Assembly (NCBI RefSeq): GCF_001561995.1
Contig: NZ_LLWC01000022.1
Coordinates: forward strand, 620,001 to 684,000
DNA length: 64,000 nucleotides
Direction: 5' to 3'
DNA from: Polycladidibacter hongkongensis
Lineage (GTDB): Bacteria; Pseudomonadota; Alphaproteobacteria; Rhizobiales; Stappiaceae
Part shown: piece after piece, positions 1-8,445 of the stretch
Numbering within the stretch: the stretch's first letter is position 1
Layout of the letters: each line of letters begins with the position of its first letter
Notes under the pieces: model-generated
What the model was told of the DNA's origin: nothing
What the model saw: the letters and a program-made list of their open reading frames with translations, nothing else
The model's database searches: none
Translations under genes and position numbers: made by a program

Positions 1-1701
1 CTTTTTGCGCTCGATTTCGGCAGCGCGATCCTGTCTGCTTTGCTTGAATTGTTTTTCCCCGTTGCCGTTATCTGGTTTATGGACACCTTGCTGCCACAAA
101 AAGACTGGAGCCTAATCTGGCAAGCCAGCCTCGCGCTCGCCTTGCTATACGCCGTCAACACAGCCCTTCGCTTCTGCGTTGATTACTATGGCCACATGCT
201 TGGCATGGCGATTGAAACGCGCCTGCGCGCCAATGCCTTCGCCCACCTGCAAACCCTATCAGTGGGCTTTTTTGACAATACAAAGTCTGGAGTTCTAGCA
301 GGCCGCTTGGTGAAGGACTTCGACCAGATCGGCGAGTTCGCCCACCATGGCCCAGAAGACGTGTTCATTATCCTCATAACCTTTTTGGGATCATTGGCGC
401 TAATGTTTTACGCAAGCCCGCAGCTTGCGCTGATCACCGCCATTCTGGCCCCGCTCATAGTCTGGTCTGCGCTTATCTATGGTCGCCGTTTTGAAGCAAT
501 TTGGCGAAGCCTATTTGACACTGTCGGCTCACTGACTGCCAGAATTGAAGACTATGTTGGCGGGATCCGGCTGGTTAAATCATTTGGCAACCAGCGCTTC
601 GAAGAACAGCGCTTCGACAAGGACAATCAAAAATTCCGCGAAGCTCGCGAACGCGGCATCGCCAATATCTCCATTTCGATGGGCTGTATCTATGCCGGCA
701 CGCGCGCCATGCAGATTATTGTGCTGCTCGTGGGCGGTTGGCAAGTCGTTGAGGGGCAAATTACCAATGGAGAGCTGGTTGGCTTCTTGCTGTTGGTTGG
801 CGTTTTTATTCGCCCCCTAGAGAAAATCGGCACCGTAATGGAGAGCTTCACAAATGGCATTACTGGTTTCAAGCGCTATCGTGAATTCCTACAGATCCAG
901 CCGGATATAATCGACAAGCCGCAAGCCATAGCCATGCCTGCGCCCCGTCGCTCTATCCGTTTCGAGCACGTTGCGTTTCAATATGGCCAAGAGAATTCCA
1001 CCGCGCCCGCTGTACTGGAGGACATTAACCTCGACATCCCCATCGGCAAAACCACCGCCTTCGTTGGCGCATCTGGCGCGGGCAAAAGCACGATCTGTGC
1101 ATTGCTGCCAAGGTTCTATGATGTAAGTGCCGGTTCCATCACCTTCGATGGCACCGACCTGCGCCAAGTGAGCCAAAGTTCTCTACGCGATCATATTGGT
1201 ATTGTTGAACAAAGTGCCTTCCTGTTCTCTGGCACACTGGGCGAAAACATTGCCTATGGAAGCTTGGAGGCAACTCCCGATGATATCCTGTCCGCAGCGC
1301 AAAAGGCGAACCTCAAAGAGCTTGTCGATGAACTGCCAGACGGCCTTGACACTCTTGTGGGTGAACGTGGCGTAAAGCTCTCCGGTGGTCAACGCCAGCG
1401 TGTCTCTATTGCCCGCATGTTCTTGAAAAACCCGAGAATTGTTATCCTAGATGAGGCGACCTCTGCCTTGGATTCCAAAGCCGAGCAACTCATCCAAAAT
1501 GCTCTCTCGAAACTCTCAAAAGGGCGCACCACTCTCGTCATTGCACACCGGCTGGCGACCATTAAAGCCGCAGATCAGATTGTAGTGATGGATAAGGGGC
1601 GCGTTGTCGAACTTGGTAGACACCCAGAGCTTATGCAGAAACAGGGCATCTATCATAGCCTTGTAGAAGCACAGTCGTTAAGCAGCCCGCTGCTGGTCTA
1701 A
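1..1701 (+). CDS. ABC transporter, fused permease and ATPase (5' end outside window)
   Basis: The reading frame is open from base 1, so the N-terminus lies upstream of the window; the TTG at 40 is not a convincing start. The first ~300 codons hold hydrophobic transmembrane segments of a type I ABC exporter permease. The rest is one nucleotide-binding domain: Walker A GASGAGKST near nt 1063-1090, signature LSGGQRQR near 1378-1400, Walker B IVILDEAT followed by SALD near 1438-1475, and the H-loop in IAHRLAT. This is the MsbA/lipid or peptide exporter architecture, working as a homodimer or heterodimer in the inner membrane. The substrate cannot be told from sequence. A terminator follows 52 bp after the stop. 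Confidence 0.9.
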   Translation, partial: LFALDFGSAILSALLELFFPVAVIWFMDTLLPQKDWSLIWQASLALALLYAVNTALRFCVDYYGHMLGMAIETRLRANAFAHLQTLSVGFFDNTKSGVLAGRLVKDFDQIGEFAHHGPEDVFIILITFLGSLALMFYASPQLALITAILAPLIVWSALIYGRRFEAIWRSLFDTVGSLTARIEDYVGGIRLVKSFGNQRFEEQRFDKDNQKFREARERGIANISISMGCIYAGTRAMQIIVLLVGGWQVVEGQITNGELVGFLLLVGVFIRPLEKIGTVMESFTNGITGFKRYREFLQIQPDIIDKPQAIAMPAPRRSIRFEHVAFQYGQENSTAPAVLEDINLDIPIGKTTAFVGASGAGKSTICALLPRFYDVSAGSITFDGTDLRQVSQSSLRDHIGIVEQSAFLFSGTLGENIAYGSLEATPDDILSAAQKANLKELVDELPDGLDTLVGERGVKLSGGQRQRVSIARMFLKNPRIVILDEATSALDSKAEQLIQNALSKLSKGRTTLVIAHRLATIKAADQIVVMDKGRVVELGRHPELMQKQGIYHSLVEAQSLSSPLLV

Positions 1702-1753
1702 CAAACGCCCAGCAACATTAAAGGACCCAGTAAAAACGGTCCAATATAACGGC

Positions 1754-1785
1754 AAAGGGGCCTAAGCGCGGCCCCTTTCCTTTTT
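1754..1785 (+). terminator. Rho-independent terminator after the ABC transporter
   Basis: A perfect 9-bp stem (AAAGGGGCC at 1754-1762, GGCCCCTTT at 1770-1778) with a 7-nt loop is followed by CC and a run of five T. It lies between two convergent genes and can serve the plus strand; no T run is seen on the minus strand. Confidence 0.8.
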
Positions 1786-1797
1786 GCATTTGCACGC

Positions 1798-2853
1798 CTA
1801 GCCTTGCTGGATCGCCGAAAGCTTCCATGGTTGCCCTGTTTGGCGAATAAAGGTCCATAGCTCGGTGCGCTCTTCCGGCACATCCGCATCACCTTCAACC
1901 ACTTTGTTGTTCGCCCGCTCCCGCATCACGTCAATCGAGCTGTAGCGCATGGCAACAGTGGCATATTCATCGCTGCCCTCGCGCCAGCTTTCTGCCAAAT
2001 CGCCTTGCAACAATTTTATCTCACGCACTTCATTCACAAGCCCCTTGGAAGCGGCTTGTCCAAGCTCCTCGGCGAAGTAGCCCATAATCTCCGGTGTGGT
2101 CAGCTCGCGGATTGCCGCATAATCCTCTTTACCATAGGCGGTCCAAACTTTAGTGAGCATAGCTTCAAAGGCATCAAAATCATCGGCCCCAAGGCCAAGC
2201 TCATCATCGGCAGGCGTAGAGATTGCCGGCTCTGGTGCGGCCGCGTAGCCCTCGCCCATAGGCGCAGCCCCCACGCCTGTCGCACCGGTATTAGGCACCG
2301 AACCAGAGCCCGCCTGCATACGCGAGAACATATCACCCATAGCGCCAGGCATCCCGCCATCGGGGCCCGCCTGCCGCATATTGGCCTGACCAGCACCCCC
2401 AGCTGCCGCTTGCGGTTGGTTCCTGCTGCGCAGAAAGCCCATTAGCAGTTTTACACCAAAGAAAATCAATGCACCTTGGATAAGCAAGCCAAAGATACCA
2501 GCAGCACCGCCGATACCATTACCCATCATCATCCCGATGAGGCCGCCAAGCGCCAGGCCGCCAAGCATAGAGCCCATAAACCCGCCACCAAACAAGCCGC
2601 GCTTCTGCTGTGCCGCACCGGCTGCTGCAGCATTTCCCGCCTTAGGAGCCTGTTGTGTTTTAGGGGTCATCGTGCGCTGCACAGGCGCTGTTTTGGGAGC
2701 TGTCTTTGTGGTTTTCGGCGCACTGAATGTCCGTGTACCGCGCGAACCAAAGCTGAAGCCGCGCTTGGCCTCGGCAAAATCTGTCGTTACCAGCGCAAGG
2801 CCCATCGCAAGGACAAACAGCGACAACAATTTGGAAAAGCGATTAAACTTCAT
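1798..2853 (-). CDS. Tim44-like domain protein, exported or membrane-associated
   Basis: The 351-residue product opens with a signal peptide (about residues 1-29, ending AEA before KRG). A Lys/Thr/Pro-rich linker follows, then a very glycine-rich hydrophobic stretch (about 92-140) with one or two membrane segments. The C-terminal ~140 residues resemble the bacterial Tim44-like domain, recognisable by LTKVWTAYGKEDYAAIRELT and a closing ELWTFIRQTGQPWKLSAIQ. Bacterial Tim44-like proteins are poorly understood; links to membrane protein or lipid handling come from the mitochondrial homologue. It stands alone, with its own ATG at 2853, convergent with the ABC transporter. The family call is good; the function is unknown. 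Confidence 0.8.
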   Translation of the reverse strand: MKFNRFSKLLSLFVLAMGLALVTTDFAEAKRGFSFGSRGTRTFSAPKTTKTAPKTAPVQRTMTPKTQQAPKAGNAAAAGAAQQKRGLFGGGFMGSMLGGLALGGLIGMMMGNGIGGAAGIFGLLIQGALIFFGVKLLMGFLRSRNQPQAAAGGAGQANMRQAGPDGGMPGAMGDMFSRMQAGSGSVPNTGATGVGAAPMGEGYAAAPEPAISTPADDELGLGADDFDAFEAMLTKVWTAYGKEDYAAIRELTTPEIMGYFAEELGQAASKGLVNEVREIKLLQGDLAESWREGSDEYATVAMRYSSIDVMRERANNKVVEGDADVPEERTELWTFIRQTGQPWKLSAIQQG

Positions 2854-2942
2854 GGTCTCTCATCTTGTTCTACTAAGGAGAACGCACTCCCTCATTTAGC
2901 AAGGCATATAGGAACTAAGAAAAATAATAAAAGGGCCCTGCA

Positions 2943-3410
2943 TCAAAATCTTAAGCGGCACTGAGAATAGTCGCTCTGGCTTACCCGATGGCACAGGCGC
3001 ACCCACTGGCACCCCCTACAAGCAGCCCTAAACACACCGGTACGGTATGCCTCCCGCAGCGCCGCCACCCGCGCTTGCCCAAGCCTCCAACGCCCTGTCA
3101 CATCCGGCAATTCACCACTACCGCGCAAAACCCTCTGCACCAACCCAAAAGCCAGAACGTCCCGGTTGCGAACCGAAGCCTTAAAGCAGTGTGCGCCTAC
3201 TCCCTCACCTTGCCGTGCACAAGCCAGCGGAGCACAAATATCATCCGCCCCTTCAACAATCTCAACGTCCGCGCCGATCAGGAGCCTTGCAACCACATCA
3301 TCGTAGTTTGCAACAAACACGGGCGAATAGCCCTTGCCCACGTAATTTAACAGGCATAGCAAATGGTGTGCCCGAAGCCGCACCACATCTTGATCCTCTC
3401 TAGCGCTCAA
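2943..3410 (-). CDS. DUF1284 family cysteine-rich protein
   Basis: The 155-residue protein begins its conserved part with VRLRAHHLLCLLNYVGKGYS, the DUF1284 hallmark. It has eight cysteines in all: one in the HHLLC motif, three around residues 57-76 (ICAPLAC, AHCF), two in CRGC near 133-136, and two more in LCH and QCR near the C-terminus. That pattern suggests a metal or Fe-S site, but no function is established. Translation probably starts at a TTG at 3408-3410, which overlaps the TGA of the upstream CCA-adding enzyme (TTGA), so the two are translationally coupled. It is the last gene of the five-gene minus-strand chain starting at 6170. Confidence 0.75.
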   Translation of the reverse strand: MSAREDQDVVRLRAHHLLCLLNYVGKGYSPVFVANYDDVVARLLIGADVEIVEGADDICAPLACARQGEGVGAHCFKASVRNRDVLAFGLVQRVLRGSGELPDVTGRWRLGQARVAALREAYRTGVFRAACRGCQWVRLCHRVSQSDYSQCRLRF

Positions 3411-4633
3411 TCACAGCCCCCTTGACTAAACTTCAATGCAATCTGCAACAGCTCCTCGCGGTACAATCGGTAACCAGAGTTTACCCAAGCCTCACGAGCA
3501 GCGCCAAGCGCCATGCCCACATCTGGGCCAGCTGGCACGCCAGCTGCCAATAAATCGGCCCCTTTAAGAGAAAACAGCGGTATCTCCCAACCTCTGCAAA
3601 CCTCCAGCATTTGCTGAGCCTGCGCAATGGTTAAGCTTTGCTGCGCCGCTGCCAGTTGCACCGCCCCGCGCGCAACCTCTCGCCCGCGCGCCACCATCAA
3701 AGCCTTCAATGCTGCCAATAAGTGATCGCATGTAGAAAATTGAGCAGCGCCAGCAAGGCGCTGAGAAACACCTGCAATCTGCTTGTTTGAAAGGCGCAGG
3801 CCCGTCGCACCAGCTTTCACATGTGCAGCACAGTCCACCGCGCCAAGCAGCGCCGCCAGCCGCGTTTCATCATCCGTGGCGCCAAGCCCTAACAAGCGTC
3901 GCAAGGCAGCCTCATCAGCGCGAAACCGCAAAGCCGCCTGCAATACGCCCAGCTGAGCCATAAGTGCAATGGCCTCTCCGGCACGCGGCGCGGATATAAT
4001 GCCAATCACCTCTTTTGTTACCCGCTCTGGAGAAAGATAAGCCAAACCTGCTTTATACCTTTCGCAGGCTTCTACTGCTTGCTGCTCGGGCTCCCCCTTC
4101 ACAAAGCGGGCGAAGAAACGAAAGAAACGAAGAATACGCAGATAGTCTTCTTGGATCCGTTGCCCGGCCTCGCCAATGAAGCGCAACCGCCCAGCCAAAC
4201 AGTCATCCAAACCGCCAAGCGGGTCGAAGAGTTCCCCATTCCGGTCAACATAAAGTGCATTCATAGTAAAGTCGCGGCGGCAAGCATCACGCTCCCAGCT
4301 CTTGCCAAAACGCACCACCGCATGGCGGCCGTCCGTTTCCACATCTTCGCGCAGCGTGGTGACTTCAATCGGTTGGCCATCAATGACCAGTGTAATTGTG
4401 CCATGCTCTAACCCGGTGGCAATCACCTTAACACCAGCCGCTCGCGCCCGTGCCAAACTCTCCTCTGGCAACGCATCACAAGCAATATCGATATCACTAA
4501 CAGGCAAACCAAGCAGCGCATTGCGCACCGTGCCGCCAACAGCCCGCGCTTGAGCGCCATCCTGCTCAAGAATGTCAAAAGCGCGCTGCACCGCCGGAGC
4601 GTTGAGCCAAGCAAATGGGGTATGCACTATCAT
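3407..4633 (-). CDS. CCA tRNA nucleotidyltransferase / poly(A) polymerase family
   Basis: This enzyme adds or repairs the 3' CCA end of tRNAs with CTP and ATP. The class II nucleotidyltransferase core is plain: GGTVRN at residues 33-38, the metal-binding DID at 47-49, RRDFTMNAL near 120 for the neck region, and RILRFFRFFARF near 165. No HD phosphohydrolase motif is visible, so it resembles the alphaproteobacterial short type of 408 residues. The ATG overlaps the stop of the upstream DUF6111 gene by 4 bp (ATGA) and its own TGA overlaps the next TTG start. It sits inside one compact operon with the Nudix hydrolase. Confidence 0.93.
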   Translation of the reverse strand: MIVHTPFAWLNAPAVQRAFDILEQDGAQARAVGGTVRNALLGLPVSDIDIACDALPEESLARARAAGVKVIATGLEHGTITLVIDGQPIEVTTLREDVETDGRHAVVRFGKSWERDACRRDFTMNALYVDRNGELFDPLGGLDDCLAGRLRFIGEAGQRIQEDYLRILRFFRFFARFVKGEPEQQAVEACERYKAGLAYLSPERVTKEVIGIISAPRAGEAIALMAQLGVLQAALRFRADEAALRRLLGLGATDDETRLAALLGAVDCAAHVKAGATGLRLSNKQIAGVSQRLAGAAQFSTCDHLLAALKALMVARGREVARGAVQLAAAQQSLTIAQAQQMLEVCRGWEIPLFSLKGADLLAAGVPAGPDVGMALGAAREAWVNSGYRLYREELLQIALKFSQGGCD

Positions 4634-4926
4634 CGCGTCTCGGATGTATCCACATTTTCATCAGTAAGTGGACGGTAGTGACCGTGAACAAACTCGCCGT
4701 CGATTATCTGTGCGGGAACAAATTCCTCGCGCACCGGATCATTCGCCACATAAGCCAACGCCAAAAAACTACAAACGATCAACCAGATACCGGCAGCGGT
4801 TAGCCGAATAAACGGCCCATCGCGAAACCGAACATCTTTCTGTGCCCGCTTGTTGAGATAAACCCACAAGGCATAGGCAAGAAAAGGAATGAAAAACAGC
4901 AGAACCTGCCAAATAAGAATGCGCAT
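4630..4926 (-). CDS. DUF6111 family small membrane protein
   Basis: This 98-residue protein has two predicted membrane helices, about residues 4-24 (WQVLLFFIPFLAYALWVYL) and 42-62 (AAGIWLIVCSFLALAYVA), separated by a basic loop. The family is typical of Alphaproteobacteria and commonly lies between a Nudix CoA pyrophosphatase and the CCA-adding enzyme, as here. It starts at ATG 4926, 3 bp after the Nudix gene stop, and overlaps the CCA gene by 4 bp. Function unknown; context suggests only co-expression. Confidence 0.75.
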   Translation of the reverse strand: MRILIWQVLLFFIPFLAYALWVYLNKRAQKDVRFRDGPFIRLTAAGIWLIVCSFLALAYVANDPVREEFVPAQIIDGEFVHGHYRPLTDENVDTSETR

Positions 4927-4929
4927 GGA

Positions 4930-5595
4930 TTAGCTATACACCGTTTGATAGAGTGAACGTATAATTCCTGCTGTTACCCCCCAAATTTGATGGGGACCAT
5001 AAGCAATAGAGTAAAAATACCGCCGATGTCCTTTGAAAATCCTTGAGCCACTCTCGTGATGCTGGCTGTTCATCAGGTAGCCAAGCGGAACTTCGAATAT
5101 TTCGTCAACCTCGTCCGGGCTAGCCTGCAATGCTGCCGCATCATTCACACGACCAACGATGGGTGTTATATTGTAGCCTGAGCCGCTGATATAGTTCGGC
5201 AACCGCCCCAAGGGTTGCACCAGCGTTGGCATTAAGCCGATCTCCTCCTGCGCCTCGCGCAAAGCCGCCGCCACCGCACCGCTATCTTGCGGGTCGATCT
5301 TGCCACCGGGAAACGCCACCTGCCCTGCATGCGCTCGTAGATGTGCCGTGCGCTTGGTCAGCAGAACCCGCAACTCTCCCTCTCGCTCCACAAGCCCGAT
5401 AAGCACCGCTGCTTGGCGCAGGTTGGCGCGCTTCTCATCGACCAGCCCATGAAAATCCGGATTCAACACAAAGTCACCGGTTAGTTCCTCTGGCTCCGAA
5501 GCGTCAACCGGAAAAAGCCGCTGCTCCATCAAGCGTAAGTGACAGCTGCTGGAGAGCGCCAGTTCCGTTTCTCTTTTCACCTCAGGCACGCTCAT
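4930..5595 (-). CDS. Nudix hydrolase, CoA pyrophosphatase type
   Basis: The 221-residue protein contains the CoA-pyrophosphatase signature LLTKRTAHLRAHAGQVAFPG immediately before a Nudix box (GGKIDPQ through REAQEEIGL). The acidic residues REAQEE coordinate the catalytic metal. The predicted reaction is hydrolysis of CoA and acyl-CoA derivatives to phosphopantetheine and 3',5'-ADP, in the cytoplasm. The first glutamate of the textbook box is replaced by D/Q, which is common in this subfamily. The ATG overlaps the DUF1285 stop (ATGA), so the genes are co-translated. Confidence 0.88.
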   Translation of the reverse strand: MSVPEVKRETELALSSSCHLRLMEQRLFPVDASEPEELTGDFVLNPDFHGLVDEKRANLRQAAVLIGLVEREGELRVLLTKRTAHLRAHAGQVAFPGGKIDPQDSGAVAAALREAQEEIGLMPTLVQPLGRLPNYISGSGYNITPIVGRVNDAAALQASPDEVDEIFEVPLGYLMNSQHHESGSRIFKGHRRYFYSIAYGPHQIWGVTAGIIRSLYQTVYS

Positions 5596-6170
5596 TTTCC
5601 AGCCTCTTCCCGCAGAATTTCAGGCCCAACGCTTTCAACATAGTCCCCGCTACGCAAACACAAGCCGCCAGCATGTTCTACCAACTCTTCTACAAGATCA
5701 AACATCAGCGACCGGCTGAACGCTGCCTCTAAGCCACGCCGCACCATGACATACGCACGAAAGCCGCCATCCTCAGCCCTCGCGAAACGCAAAGGGTGAT
5801 CCTCGTCGACTTCCACCAGTTCATCCAGATTTGTTCGCACCACCAATACACCTGGGAACTTGGCATTCTTGGCGGGTTGGCGCGCCATTTCAACGGCTAA
5901 AAACGGGGCGTCTTCGACATGTATTCCAACTTTTTCCGCTGGCGTTACCAACACATAGCGGCCATCGCGCTCGCGCCGCAACACTTTGGCAAACAAACGA
6001 ACCAGTGCCTCGCGGCCAATACCAGACCCGCAATACTGCCAGGAGCCATCCGCCCGTATGCACATATCGATATCGCCGCAATCAGGCGGATCCCATGCAT
6101 CTACCGGAGCTGCGGCCAAATCCGCACCTCGCGATAACAGCCCCTGCAGCGCGGCTGGGAAATCCTGCAT
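5592..6170 (-). CDS. DUF1285 domain protein
   Basis: A cytoplasmic protein of 192 residues in the DUF1285 family, with the typical openings CGDIDMCIRADGSWQYCGSG and FLAVEM. No catalytic role is established for the family. I prefer the ATG at 6170, because GAGG lies five bases upstream; a GTG at 6176 would add two codons. It heads the overlapping chain DUF1285, Nudix, DUF6111, CCA-adding enzyme, DUF1284, a conserved alphaproteobacterial order. It is also near the MoxR/DUF58 operon, which is divergent, another association often seen in this class. Confidence 0.8.
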   Translation of the reverse strand: MQDFPAALQGLLSRGADLAAAPVDAWDPPDCGDIDMCIRADGSWQYCGSGIGREALVRLFAKVLRRERDGRYVLVTPAEKVGIHVEDAPFLAVEMARQPAKNAKFPGVLVVRTNLDELVEVDEDHPLRFARAEDGGFRAYVMVRRGLEAAFSRSLMFDLVEELVEHAGGLCLRSGDYVESVGPEILREEAGK

Positions 6171-6452
6171 ATTCACCTCGTTCTGTTCACATTCATAAGC
6201 TTATATGGGCGTTACGACCGTCTTTTTAAAGCAACTCTTTCTGCAAGGCCCGCCCTTGTCAAGTTGGCGAGCTGTCAGGCAGCTGCCCCTGTAACACGAC
6301 CCATTTGCAATCTACAAAATTAAAGGATTGTCGAAAGCACCCCGCTTCTCTTTCCTAGAAGAAAAACCTAACGAATTGGCAAGGCTCTTATGCTTACTCT
6401 AGCCTAATTGCCCGAAATGCCCACAATGAACCAACCCAAGCGAGCGCCTTTC
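6171..6452. other. Divergent intergenic region between DUF1285 chain and MoxR operon
   Basis: About 280 bp that must hold promoters for both divergent operons. I see no strong consensus promoter, operator or RNA motif. Possible upstream starts for the MoxR gene (TTG 6408, ATG 6417, ATG 6426) fall in its right-hand end. Confidence 0.4.
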
Positions 6453-7466
6453 ATGAACGAGCACAGCGACATCACCTCTCAAAACGCCGAGGAAATTCTG
6501 GCGCAGGCCGATGATGTCTGCAGCGCGCTGACCCGCGTAAATGCCGAGATTGGCGCGGCCATTTTCGGGCAAGAACACGTCGTGGAACAAGCGCTTATTA
6601 CAATACTTTCCGGTGGGCACGGTTTACTTGTCGGTGTGCCAGGCCTCGCTAAAACCAAGCTTGTCGAAACACTTGGTATTGTGTTGGGGTTAGACACAGG
6701 TCGTGTACAATTCACACCCGATTTAATGCCAGCAGACATTCTTGGTTCCGAAGTCCTTGAAGAGAATGAAAGCGGCGCACGCGCCTTTCGCTTTATCAAG
6801 GGGCCAGTGTTTGCCCAGTTGCTGATGGCTGACGAGATCAACCGCGCCAGCCCCCGCACTCAATCTGCGTTGCTACAAGCGATGCAGGAAGGGCACGTCA
6901 CCATAGCCGGGCACCATCACGCGCTGCCCCAGCCCTTTCACGTCTTAGCCACCCAAAACCCGCTGGAGCAAGAGGGCACCTACCCACTGCCAGAAGCCCA
7001 GTTAGACCGCTTCCTCCTGCAAATCAATGTCGGCTATCCTGATCGCGCCTCTGAGCGCCGTATCCTGCTGGAAACCACTGGTCCGCAAAGCCACAAACCA
7101 CAACCACAACTCACGCAAGCAGAGCTAAAGAGCATTCAAAACTTCCTCTTGCACGTACCTGTTGCCCAAAGTGTCCTTGATGGCATCTTGCACCTCGTGC
7201 GCGCCGCAAGGCCCGACACACCAGAAGCACCGGACGCAATCAAAGCGTCAGTTGCTTGGGGCCCCGGCCCCCGAGCAGGGCAGGCGCTGCTCGTTACCGC
7301 CCGCGCGCGGGCATTGCTGCAAGGGCGCCTAGCCCCGTCACTGGATGACGTCATTGCTCTGGCAGAACCTGTTCTCCAGCATCGTATGGCGCTGTCCTAT
7401 AGCGCCCGCGCTGAAGGGCAGGACCTCCACAGCCTTATCGGCGAGCTAGCGCAAACCCTCGGCTAA
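6453..7466 (+). CDS. MoxR family AAA+ ATPase
   Basis: A cytoplasmic AAA+ ATPase thought to act as a chaperone in assembly or metal insertion of partner complexes. Counting from ATG 6453, Walker A is GVPGLAKTK at 61-69 and Walker B LLMADEINR at 123-131. They are followed by the family's sensor region ATQNPLEQEGTYPLPEAQLD. The start is uncertain: TTG 6408, ATG 6417 and ATG 6426 are also in frame, and none has a clear ribosome site; ATG 6453 gives the usual MoxR length. It begins the MoxR, DUF58, DUF4159, membrane protein operon, in which MoxR proteins typically work with the VWA/DUF58 partners. Confidence 0.9.
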   Translation: MNEHSDITSQNAEEILAQADDVCSALTRVNAEIGAAIFGQEHVVEQALITILSGGHGLLVGVPGLAKTKLVETLGIVLGLDTGRVQFTPDLMPADILGSEVLEENESGARAFRFIKGPVFAQLLMADEINRASPRTQSALLQAMQEGHVTIAGHHHALPQPFHVLATQNPLEQEGTYPLPEAQLDRFLLQINVGYPDRASERRILLETTGPQSHKPQPQLTQAELKSIQNFLLHVPVAQSVLDGILHLVRAARPDTPEAPDAIKASVAWGPGPRAGQALLVTARARALLQGRLAPSLDDVIALAEPVLQHRMALSYSARAEGQDLHSLIGELAQTLG

Positions 7467-7513
7467 CCCTCGTTTTTTCTGCCGCTTTACCCTTAAGGAC
7501 AGCATCTTTACCC

Positions 7514-8440
7514 ATGGTCTCCTCTGCCCTCAGCTCTACCCCAGCGCAAACCGATAGCCAAGTGCCCTGCGCACTGCCACAAGCGCTTCAGCTCGCTCAG
7601 CGCTTGCCGGAAATCATGCTGGAGGCATCCCGCATTGCGCAAAGCGTGGCCGCTGGGGCCCATCAACGCAAACAGGCAGGCCAAGGCGAGAATTTTTGGC
7701 AGTACCGCCCGTTTTCATCAGGTGAACCTGCACAGCGCATTGATTGGCGCCGCTCCGCCCGCGACAACCATCTCTATGTGCGAGAACAAGAATGGCAGAC
7801 ATCCCAACACATCTGGATCTGGCCGGATCTAAGCCCCTCTATGCAATTTCGCTCATCCAACACGCTGCCAAGCAAAGCCGAACGCGCAACAGTACTCATG
7901 CTTGCGCTGGCGGAGGTGCTGGCAAAGGCTGGCGAGCAAGTTGGCCTGCCAGACGCCCCTTTGCGCCCTCGTCGCCTTGACGCTGCTGCGCAACTGGCCC
8001 ACGCCCTTGCCGCACGCGCGCAGCATCACCCCTTGCCCAGCGCCTTGCCGGAAAAACGCCGGGCCTCTCTGCTGATCTGCTCTGATTTTCTTGGAGATAC
8101 CGCCACACTCGCCACTTGCCTTGCAAAAGCAAGCGCCAAAGGCATCAGCGGGCACCTCATCCAAATTCTGGACCCCGCCGAGGAGACCTTCCCCTTCACC
8201 GGCGCCACCCGTTTTATTGATCCAACAACCCGCCAAAGCCTCACCGGCGAAAAAGCACAGGAATGGCAAACGGCCTATTGCAACCGCCTTGCCGCACACA
8301 AACACCAGCTGCAGGCTCTAGCTGTGCAGCATGGCTTTTCCTACACCTGTTTACACACAGATACGCCCGCCAGCTCAGGCGCGCTGGCAATCCACGCCGC
8401 ACTCAGCGGCCATGCGGCGCAAGCCGATCGGAGGGCGTAG
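7514..8440 (+). CDS. DUF58 domain protein, MoxR partner
   Basis: The 308-residue protein has the DUF58 hallmark at residues 61-90, with YRPFSSGEP, RIDWRRSAR and LYVREQE, leading into a VWA-like fold with WPDLSPSM near 100-110. DUF58 proteins regularly accompany MoxR ATPases and are presumed substrates or adaptors. It starts 47 bp after moxR and is followed 5 bp later by the DUF4159 gene, so it is in one transcript. No signal peptide is visible; the neighbouring products are membrane proteins, so it probably acts at the inner face of the membrane. Confidence 0.85.
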   Translation: MVSSALSSTPAQTDSQVPCALPQALQLAQRLPEIMLEASRIAQSVAAGAHQRKQAGQGENFWQYRPFSSGEPAQRIDWRRSARDNHLYVREQEWQTSQHIWIWPDLSPSMQFRSSNTLPSKAERATVLMLALAEVLAKAGEQVGLPDAPLRPRRLDAAAQLAHALAARAQHHPLPSALPEKRRASLLICSDFLGDTATLATCLAKASAKGISGHLIQILDPAEETFPFTGATRFIDPTTRQSLTGEKAQEWQTAYCNRLAAHKHQLQALAVQHGFSYTCLHTDTPASSGALAIHAALSGHAAQADRRA

Positions 8441-8445
8441 CGCTG

